From: an uncultured Boseongicola sp.
GTDB lineage: Bacteria > Pseudomonadota > Alphaproteobacteria > Rhodobacterales > Rhodobacteraceae
Reading direction: 5' to 3'
NCBI GenBank assembly: GCA_905479635.1
Contig: CAJQNG010000099.1
Span: forward strand, 1-41,836
Length of the DNA: 41,836 nucleotides
Part shown: piece by piece, positions 35,315 to 41,836 of the stretch
How positions within the stretch are numbered: position 1 is the stretch's first letter
Layout: every line of letters starts with the position of its first letter
Program-made: the position numbers and the translations under genes
Notes under the pieces: model-generated
Told to the model about the DNA's origin: nothing
The model's database searches: none
Seen by the model: the letters and a program-made list of their open reading frames with translations, nothing else

Positions 35315-37981
35315 TTAGTCCTCCAAAACCTTTTTTGCCGCGGCAATCGCGGCCTCTGCATTGTCAGCTGACGGGCCGCCACCTTGCGCCATGTCAGGGC
35401 GTCCGCCACCGCCCTTACCACCAAGTTCGGCGACCGCAGCCCGAACAAGATCGACGGCCGAAACGGTCTCGACAAAGTCCGAAGTCACACCCGCCGCGAC
35501 GGCGGCTTTACCGCCGGTATCTGCGATCAGAACGACCACGCCCGAGCCAAGCCGCGCTTTGTGGTCGTCGATCAAGGCTGGCAAGTCCTTGCCTGAAACA
35601 CCCGTGACGACCTGCGCGATGACTTTGATATCATTCACTGTTTCGGCTTCGTTTGTGTCGCCGCTGATGCCCATCGCAACTTGGCGGCGCAAGTCGGCAA
35701 CTTCGGATGCAAGCGCTTTGCGATCGTCTTGAAGCGCCTTGACGCGGTCTATGACCTCACTTGGCTGAGCTTTAAGCGCATTGGCGATTGCTCCAAGTCG
35801 GTGATCCTGTTCGCTTAGATATCTGAATGCGGCTTCCCCGGTCAGGGCTTCAATCCGGCGTACCCCAGCTGCAGACGCGCTGTCGCCAAGGGTCACGAAC
35901 ACGCCGATGTCGCCGGTTCTCCGAACGTGCGTGCCGCCGCAAAGTTCTATCGAAAATGTGTTACCGTCGGCCCCTTTGCCGGTGTCGGCTTCGCCCATCG
36001 ACACGACCCGCACTTCGTCACCGTATTTCTCGCCAAAAAGTGCTTGCGCGCCGATGCCGCGGGCTTCGTCCGGTGTCATGATGCGGGTATGCACAGGAGC
36101 ATTTTGTCGGATGAAGGCGTTAACTTCGCCTTCAACCCGCCTTAACTCTTCAAAGCTTAGCGCTTTGTTGTGGCTGAAATCAAAGCGCAAACGATCGGGA
36201 GCATTCAACGAGCCGCGCTGAGAGACGTGATCGCCAAGAGCTTGGCGCAAAGCCTCGTGCAAAAGGTGTGTGCCAGAGTGGTTCGCGCGGATTGCGCTTC
36301 GACGGGTATGGCTGATTTCAAGCTGAACCGCGTCGCCAACTTTAAGACCGCCTGACTGCGCCTTGTAATAATGTCCAAAAATTGCTCCGGCGGCGAAGCG
36401 TTGGCTATCGGATACCGCGCCGCCGTGGTCGTTATGTTCGAGGTTGCGAAGATATCCCTGATCCCCAACCTGACCGCCGCTTTCGCCATAAAACGGGGTC
36501 TGATTCACGACGACCCAGCCGCTTTCGCTTTCGGCAAGAGACTTCACTGGATCGGAGCCTTTAACGATTGCTAACACGACGCCCTCTGCAAGCTCTGTGT
36601 CATAGCCCAGGAATTCGGTCGCGCCGTGTGTTTCGGCAATGTCAAACCAGACAGTTGCGTCTTTTGTTTCGCCAGATCCGGACCAGGCGGCGCGTGCTTT
36701 TGCCTTTTGTTCAGACATGGCCACATCGAAGCCCTCGGTGTCGACCGACAGGCCCTTTTCGCGCAAAGCATCCTGAGTCAGATCAAGCGGAAAGCCAAAA
36801 GTGTCGTACAGTTTAAAAGCGGATGCTCCGGGAAGGTCAGCGCCTTCCGGAAGTTTTTCAAGCTCGTCGTCCAGAAGCCGCAAGCCGCGATCAAGCGTTT
36901 CAAGAAACCGGGTTTCTTCGAGTTTTAGTGTTTCTTCTATCATCGATTGCGCGCGCCCCAATTCGGGATACGCATGACCCATTTCACGGACCAGCGAGGG
37001 CACCAGACTGTGCATCACAGGACCTCCTGCGCCAAGGAGATGCGCGTGCCGCATGGCGCGGCGCATGATCCGGCGCAACACATAGCCACGACCTTCGTTC
37101 GATGGCATGACGCCGTCTGCAATTAGGAACGACGTTGAGCGAAGATGGTCAGCGATCACCCGATGATGGACTTTACCGGGGCCATCGGGGTCAGTTGACA
37201 TCGCGTTCGCGGTCGCTTCGATCAGGGCACGCATCAGGTCCGTGTCGTAGTTGTCGTGCTTGCCCTGAAGAAGTGCGCCGACGCGCTCCAGACCCATACC
37301 AGTGTCGATGGATTGTGCGGCGAGTTCCTTGCGCGAGCCGTCCTCGAACTGCTCGTACTGCATGAAAACAAGGTTCCAGATCTCGATGAAGCGGTCGCCG
37401 TCTTCGTCTGCGCTTCCCGGAGGGCCGCCCCAGATGTGGTCGCCGTGGTCGTAAAAAATCTCGGACGAGGGCCCGCAAGGCCCCGTTGGTCCCATCATCC
37501 AGAAATTGTCGTCTGTCGCGATCCGGATAATGCGATCATCCGACAATCCTGCGTATTTCTTCCAGATGTCGGCGGCTTCGTCATCGTTATGGTAAACGGT
37601 AACGAGCAGCTTTGATTTGTCGATTCCGAAGTCTTTGGTCAGCATGTCCCACGCGAAGGGAATGGCGTCTTCTTTGAAGTAATCGCCGAAGGAAAAGTTG
37701 CCGAGCATCTCGAAGAACGTGTGGTGGCGCGCGGTATAGCCGACGTTGTCGAGGTCGTTGTGTTTGCCGCCTGCGCGCACACAGCGCTGCGATGTTGTGG
37801 CGCGTTTGTAGTCGCGGTGTTCGACCCCGGTGAAGAGGTTCTTGAATTGCACCATTCCCGAATTAACGAACATTAAAGTCGGATCGTTTCTCGGAACAAG
37901 CGGCGAGCTGTCCACGATTTTATGTCCGTTTTTTTCAAACGAATTCAGAAAGGTGGAGCGGATATCATTCAAGCTGGTCAT
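35315..37981 (-). CDS. alaS: Alanyl-tRNA synthetase
   Basis: Class II synthetase charging tRNA-Ala, with an editing domain that removes Ser and Gly. 888 aa from the ATG at 37981-37979 ([20 protein letters not shown]), the usual start. Seen: [57 protein letters not shown], and the editing-domain zinc-site motifs [14 protein letters not shown] and [15 protein letters not shown]. The C-Ala domain ends [20 protein letters not shown]. It lies on the other side of recA from the kinase relic; recA-alaS neighbourhood is common in alphaproteobacteria. Intact. Confidence 0.97.
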   Translation of the reverse strand: MTSLNDIRSTFLNSFEKNGHKIVDSSPLVPRNDPTLMFVNSGMVQFKNLFTGVEHRDYKRATTSQRCVRAGGKHNDLDNVGYTARHHTFFEMLGNFSFGDYFKEDAIPFAWDMLTKDFGIDKSKLLVTVYHNDDEAADIWKKYAGLSDDRIIRIATDDNFWMMGPTGPCGPSSEIFYDHGDHIWGGPPGSADEDGDRFIEIWNLVFMQYEQFEDGSRKELAAQSIDTGMGLERVGALLQGKHDNYDTDLMRALIEATANAMSTDPDGPGKVHHRVIADHLRSTSFLIADGVMPSNEGRGYVLRRIMRRAMRHAHLLGAGGPVMHSLVPSLVREMGHAYPELGRAQSMIEETLKLEETRFLETLDRGLRLLDDELEKLPEGADLPGASAFKLYDTFGFPLDLTQDALREKGLSVDTEGFDVAMSEQKAKARAAWSGSGETKDATVWFDIAETHGATEFLGYDTELAEGVVLAIVKGSDPVKSLAESESGWVVVNQTPFYGESGGQVGDQGYLRNLEHNDHGGAVSDSQRFAAGAIFGHYYKAQSGGLKVGDAVQLEISHTRRSAIRANHSGTHLLHEALRQALGDHVSQRGSLNAPDRLRFDFSHNKALSFEELRRVEGEVNAFIRQNAPVHTRIMTPDEARGIGAQALFGEKYGDEVRVVSMGEADTGKGADGNTFSIELCGGTHVRRTGDIGVFVTLGDSASAAGVRRIEALTGEAAFRYLSEQDHRLGAIANALKAQPSEVIDRVKALQDDRKALASEVADLRRQVAMGISGDTNEAETVNDIKVIAQVVTGVSGKDLPALIDDHKARLGSGVVVLIADTGGKAAVAAGVTSDFVETVSAVDLVRAAVAELGGKGGGGRPDMAQGGGPSADNAEAAIAAAKKVLED

Positions 37982-38066
37982 GGCGCACACACGTTTGTCC
38001 AAGGGCGAGGGCCGGGATACAGCCTTCGCCTCTGTCCGTAAAGCGCGATTGAGCCGTTAAGAGCCC

Positions 38067-39887
38067 TTAAGACACGCTACGTGATGCTCGTTTGCGTTCG
38101 TGCGGGTCCAGATGGCGTTTGCGCAGGCGAATTGCGTTGGGCGTGACTTCGACCAATTCGTCGTCGTCGATATAGGCAATGGCCTGCTCCAGCGACTGGG
38201 TGATCGGTGTTGTCAGGCGCACCGCTTCGTCCGTACCAGAGGCGCGCACGTTGGTCAGCTTCTTGCCTTTCAGCGGGTTCACTTCCAGATCGTTCTCGCG
38301 GGAGTGTTCGCCGATGATCATACCCTGATACAGCTGCTCTTGTGGACCGATGAACATTCGGCCACGATCTTCAAGGTTGAAGAGCGCATAGGCAACCGAA
38401 ACGCCGGATTCCATCGAGATCAGAACACCTGCACGGCGTCCCGGAATTGCGCCTTTATAGGGTGCCCAGCCGTGAAACACGCGATTCAAGACGCCTGTTC
38501 CGCGGGTGTCGGTCATAAACTCACCGTGGTAGCCAATCAGGCCGCGCGATGGGATCAAAGCAATGATGCGGGTCTTGCCAGCACCAGCGGGCTTCATTTC
38601 CGCCAATTCACCCCGGCGTGGTCCGGTCAGCTTTTCGATCACCGCGCCAGTGTAGTCGTCATCCACGTCGATGGTGACTTCTTCGATCGGTTCGTTGTTT
38701 ACGCCGTCGATCTCACGCATCAGAACCTGTGGGCGCGAAATTGAAAGCTCGAAGCCTTCGCGTCGCATGTTCTCGATCAGAACACCCATCTGCAATTCAC
38801 CGCGACCGGCAACCTCGAAGGCTTCACCGCCGGGTGTATCAGAGATTTTGATTGCGACGTTTGTTTCAGCTTCTTTCATCAAGCGGTCACGAATAACGCG
38901 GCTTTGTACTTTCTTGCCATCACGTCCGGCAAGTGGGCTGTCGTTGATTCCAAAAGTCACAGAAATCGTTGGCGGATCAATTGGTTGCGCGGGCAGGGCG
39001 TCTTCCACGGCAAGGGCTGCAATGGTGTCGGCTACAGTCGCTTTGGACATACCCGCAATTGATACGATGTCGCCAGCCGAGGCTTCATCGATTGACTGCT
39101 GCGACAACCCGCGGAACGCGAGAATTTTCGACACGCGGAATTGTTCGATCTTTTCGCCGATGCGGCTCATGGCCTGCACTGTTGCGCCGGTCTTAAGCTT
39201 TCCTGTTTCGATACGACCCGTCAAAAGGCGCCCAAGATATGGGTCAGCGCTAAGTGTCGTGGCCAGCATACTGAAGTCCTTGTCGACGGACGTTTGTTGG
39301 CGTGGACGCGGCACGTGATGAACGACCAGATCAAACAACGCGGCAAGGCCTTTGCGTGGGCCTTCAAGCGAGGCATCCGCCCAACCAGCGCGTCCCGAGG
39401 CATAAAGATGTGGGAAATCAAGCTGGTCTTCGTTGGCATCCAAAGCGGCGAACAAGTCGAAGACTTCGTCCAGGGCGCGGTCGGGTTCCGCATCCGGCTT
39501 GTCGACTTTGTTCAGCACGACAATCGGGCGTAGGCCCAGCGCCAGCGCCTTTGAGGTTACAAATTTGGTCTGCGGCATCGGGCCTTCGGCGGCGTCCACC
39601 AGCAAAACAACACCGTCAACCATCGACAGGATCCGCTCGACTTCACCGCCGAAGTCAGCGTGACCGGGGGTGTCGATGATATTAATCCGTGTGCCCTTCC
39701 ATTCGACCGAGGTACACTTGGCAAGGATGGTAATCCCGCGCTCGCGCTCGAGGTCATTGGAGTCCATCGCGCGCTCTGCTACATCTTGGCCTTTGCGGAA
39801 AGCGCCGGATTGCTTGAGAAGCTCGTCGACCAGCGTTGTCTTGCCGTGGTCGACGTGCGCGATGATTGCGATATTTCTAAGGTCCAT
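38067..39887 (-). CDS. typA: Translational GTPase TypA/BipA
   Basis: Ribosome-associated GTPase of the EF-G family involved in stress adaptation and ribosome assembly, often needed in the cold. 606 aa from the ATG at 39887-39885 ([20 protein letters not shown]), preceded by GAGAGA; a longer open frame upstream is not conserved. G-domain motifs: AHVDHGKT (10-17), [26 protein letters not shown] and [11 protein letters not shown]. Further domains: [12 protein letters not shown] (domain 2) and [20 protein letters not shown] (domain 3). The C-terminus is [12 protein letters not shown]. Intact. Confidence 0.97.
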   Translation of the reverse strand: MDLRNIAIIAHVDHGKTTLVDELLKQSGAFRKGQDVAERAMDSNDLERERGITILAKCTSVEWKGTRINIIDTPGHADFGGEVERILSMVDGVVLLVDAAEGPMPQTKFVTSKALALGLRPIVVLNKVDKPDAEPDRALDEVFDLFAALDANEDQLDFPHLYASGRAGWADASLEGPRKGLAALFDLVVHHVPRPRQQTSVDKDFSMLATTLSADPYLGRLLTGRIETGKLKTGATVQAMSRIGEKIEQFRVSKILAFRGLSQQSIDEASAGDIVSIAGMSKATVADTIAALAVEDALPAQPIDPPTISVTFGINDSPLAGRDGKKVQSRVIRDRLMKEAETNVAIKISDTPGGEAFEVAGRGELQMGVLIENMRREGFELSISRPQVLMREIDGVNNEPIEEVTIDVDDDYTGAVIEKLTGPRRGELAEMKPAGAGKTRIIALIPSRGLIGYHGEFMTDTRGTGVLNRVFHGWAPYKGAIPGRRAGVLISMESGVSVAYALFNLEDRGRMFIGPQEQLYQGMIIGEHSRENDLEVNPLKGKKLTNVRASGTDEAVRLTTPITQSLEQAIAYIDDDELVEVTPNAIRLRKRHLDPHERKRASRSVS

Positions 39888-39955
39888 GATCTCTCTCGGG
39901 GTGGCTTGGCGCGGCCTTATCGTGCAGTCGCAGCAAAGGCCAGCAGCAATCGGTG

Positions 39956-40570
39956 TTACCGTGCGATATAGCGGTCGCCCCGGTGATTGACAGCGACAAT
40001 CAGGTTGACCACGACCGCGCCCAAAAGCGACCAGATGACCAGGACCCATTGCAGGACGCTAAAGGCCGCCAGAAACAAGAGGGCGTCAAAGGCAAGTTGT
40101 GTCCAACCTGCTTGGATCCGCAGGCGTTCTTGCAGGAAAAGCGCCAATACACCGATGCCGCCAAGCGAGGCGCCGTGGCGGAACAGAACGATTAATCCCA
40201 TCCCGATCAGCGCGCCAGACAGGGCGGCTCCAACAGGTGCAGACAGATGACCAATGACAATTGCGCCGGGCAAGACCTCGGTCATCGCCGACAAAACGGC
40301 GACAGCAATAATGCTTTTGACGGTGAACCGCGGTCCCATCCGGAACCAAGACAATCCCCAAAACGGCAGGTTGACCAGAAGAAAGACCAAACCAAGGCTC
40401 TGGCCGGATACATAAGTCAGCAGCACAGCAAGCCCTGCTGTTTGTCCGGTGATCAGTCCCAGATGCGTCACAAATTGCAGGCCCAGCGCGCAAAGCGCCG
40501 TCCCTAGCAAAAAGGCTTGGGCATCTTCGAGAAGACTGTGGTTGATCTTTGGCTTATGCGGCTCACCCAT
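39956..40570 (-). CDS. YitT family membrane protein
   Basis: Multi-pass inner-membrane protein of unknown role. About 204 aa from the ATG at 40570-40568 ([20 protein letters not shown]); ATGs at 40591 and 40582 are also in frame. Five or so hydrophobic segments: residues about 19-45 ([20 protein letters not shown]), 50-75, 90-110, 117-140 and 160-190 ([20 protein letters not shown]). The [19 protein letters not shown] stretch resembles the GG-rich segment of YitT/DUF161 proteins. It is a shorter form without the C-terminal soluble domain of YitT. It lies between typA and an aminotransferase on the same strand. Confidence 0.75.
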   Translation of the reverse strand: MGEPHKPKINHSLLEDAQAFLLGTALCALGLQFVTHLGLITGQTAGLAVLLTYVSGQSLGLVFLLVNLPFWGLSWFRMGPRFTVKSIIAVAVLSAMTEVLPGAIVIGHLSAPVGAALSGALIGMGLIVLFRHGASLGGIGVLALFLQERLRIQAGWTQLAFDALLFLAAFSVLQWVLVIWSLLGAVVVNLIVAVNHRGDRYIAR

Positions 40571-40615
40571 AGCTCGCGTCATGCATCTCATGGGTTACGC
40601 TGTCCAGCTTTCAGA

Positions 40616-41794
40616 TCAGGCGGCCGAAGTGGCAAGTGCGCCCACCAGGTCGGCCAAAGTTGCAACTGCGGCCATCAGGCGGTCGTCATCCACGGTCAAA
40701 GCAACGCGAAGGTGTCCTGCCGCCGCCGCCCCAAAGCTTTCGCCCGGCATGACCGCAATCAGATTCTGATCCAGCAGACGATGCGCGAAGTCTTCGCCGC
40801 TAAGACCCGTCCCGCGGATATCAAGCATCAAGTACATCGAGGCGCGCGACGGGACTACAGAAAGCCCCCGCGCTGCAAGATACCCAGCGACCTTCGCGTG
40901 CCTGCGCTTAAACGGCGCCGCGATACGGTCCTCAAATTCTGCGCCTTGCTGCAATGCAAACAATCCGGCGTCCTGAATAAATCCGGGAACGCCGTAAGTG
41001 GTGTGTGTCGAGAGGTTCTCGACGTGTTCCATCGCCTCGGCCGGTCCAACCAGCCATCCAATACGACTACCGGTCATTGCATGGCTTTTCGAGAGAGACC
41101 CCGCAACAAGCGTGCGCTCGGCCATGCCCGGAAGCTGGCGCGGCGACAAGTGTTCGCCTTCCCAGATTTGCGTGTCGTAAACTTCGTCCGAGATCACCCA
41201 GAGATCATGGGCTTCTGCGACTTCAGCAATCGCTTCCATCGTGTCGCGCGAATAGACCACGCCTGTCGGGTTATTCGGCGAATTGATCAAAAGCGAACTG
41301 GCTCCGCCGGCGGCGACCGCAAGATCGGCTGCATCGGGTTGGAAGCCCGCCTCGGCCCGTGCAGGGATCGCCTTGGCAATTGCACCGGAGCCGCGGATCG
41401 TACCGGGATAGGTCGCGTAATAGGGGTCTATGAACAAGGCGGTATCGCCCGGATCGCAGGCCGCCGTATGGGCTGCGAACAACGCGGACTGAGCACCTGG
41501 TGAGACTATAACGTTTTCAAGCGCGGTTCTGACACCTGTACGTTCCTGAACGCGGGCCGCGATGGCGTGACGCAAAGCGTTCGTCCCCGGCAGATCGGGA
41601 TACCCCGTATGTCCGCCCAGCGCGGATCGATGCATTGCTTCAAGTATCTCGGTTTCTGTGCGCCGGTCGTGCTCGCCTATCGTCAGCTCGACCACATCGT
41701 GACCGTTTGCCTTCATGGCGCGTGATTTGCGCAAGATGTCCCAACCGTCGGATCCCCCTCCGGTCAGCCCTGTGATGCGTGTTGAAAGTCTCAT
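40616..41794 (-). CDS. Class I/II pyridoxal-phosphate aminotransferase
   Basis: Fold type I PLP enzyme, probably an aromatic or aspartate-like amino acid transaminase. 392 aa from the ATG at 41794 (MRLSTRITGLTGGGSDGWDI); an ATG seven codons upstream (41815) is also possible. Seen: GHTGYPDLPGTNALRHAIAA, SPGAQSALFAAH, NSPNNPTGVVYS (Asn175 of NPTG), ISDEVYDTQIWEGE with Asp203 and Tyr206, the Schiff-base Lys236 in AGSLSKSHAMTGSRIGW, and a C-terminal Arg in HLRVALTV. It precedes the YitT gene by 45 bp on the same strand. Exact substrate not readable. Confidence 0.93.
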   Translation of the reverse strand: MRLSTRITGLTGGGSDGWDILRKSRAMKANGHDVVELTIGEHDRRTETEILEAMHRSALGGHTGYPDLPGTNALRHAIAARVQERTGVRTALENVIVSPGAQSALFAAHTAACDPGDTALFIDPYYATYPGTIRGSGAIAKAIPARAEAGFQPDAADLAVAAGGASSLLINSPNNPTGVVYSRDTMEAIAEVAEAHDLWVISDEVYDTQIWEGEHLSPRQLPGMAERTLVAGSLSKSHAMTGSRIGWLVGPAEAMEHVENLSTHTTYGVPGFIQDAGLFALQQGAEFEDRIAAPFKRRHAKVAGYLAARGLSVVPSRASMYLMLDIRGTGLSGEDFAHRLLDQNLIAVMPGESFGAAAAGHLRVALTVDDDRLMAAVATLADLVGALATSAA

Positions 41795-41836
41795 GTCCCG
41801 AATGGGCAGATCCACGACGGAAAAGTCAAATGAAAG

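Noticed and set aside
40517-41503. Plus-strand open frame of 328 codons
   Set aside because: Antisense to the aminotransferase gene, which has all PLP-binding motifs; the translation has no family features.

Overview
This window looks like a chromosomal segment from a marine alphaproteobacterium of the Rhodobacterales (Roseobacter group). The evidence is the gene order gltX - comEC remnant - lexA - moeA - moaC - trpC, the recA - (DUF1330, MOSC) - alaS block, direct-repeat GTTC/GAAC-N7 SOS boxes in front of lexA and recA, and an aglR/aglEFGAK alpha-glucoside locus. An Octadecabacter-like genome would fit the high load of decayed genes, but the genus is an inference. I see no rRNA, tRNA or CRISPR array.

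Layout. 1-685 is the 5' part of gltX (minus). 775-1792 is a heavily decayed comEC (plus). 1786-5027 (minus) holds lexA, moeA, moaC and trpC. ung follows at 5123-5779. About 6.0-7.9 kb is a ruined secreted or autotransporter-type protein gene (plus), lying between trpD-trpG (7946-9549, minus) and ung-trpC. 9680-11242 is a membrane-anchored divergent polysaccharide deacetylase family protein. A fatty acid desaturase (11592-12626) and an orphan Tat-exported peptide-type solute-binding protein (12835-14442) follow. After about 1.1 kb without a recognisable gene come a Hint-domain protein (15521-16114), a decayed cheB (16197-16700) and glucokinase.

The best organised system is the alpha-glucoside locus at 16.7-25.9 kb. 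A LacI-type regulator (aglR) and glk are read leftwards, and aglE-F-G-A-K rightwards. Two near-identical palindromic operators lie in the divergent region and a strong terminator follows aglK. Sugar would be bound by AglE, imported by AglFGK, hydrolysed by AglA and phosphorylated by Glk. AglF appears to carry an extra membrane segment of about 75 residues.

From 25.9 to 27.4 kb there are signs of mobile or transferred DNA: a 190-bp element with 29-bp inverted ends, an Imm8-type immunity gene broken by one in-frame stop, and a frameshifted sugar-nucleotide epimerase-like gene. A HpcH/HpaI aldolase, guaB, a conserved membrane protein gene broken by a 7-bp tandem duplication, and an RsmB-type rRNA methyltransferase follow. 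A probable cckA relic then precedes recA. The last block is MOSC, DUF1330, alaS, typA, a YitT-family membrane protein and a class I/II aminotransferase (all minus).

The recurring theme is gene loss. comEC, cheB and probably cckA serve DNA uptake, chemotaxis and the CtrA phosphorelay, and all are ruined here, while their housekeeping neighbours are intact.
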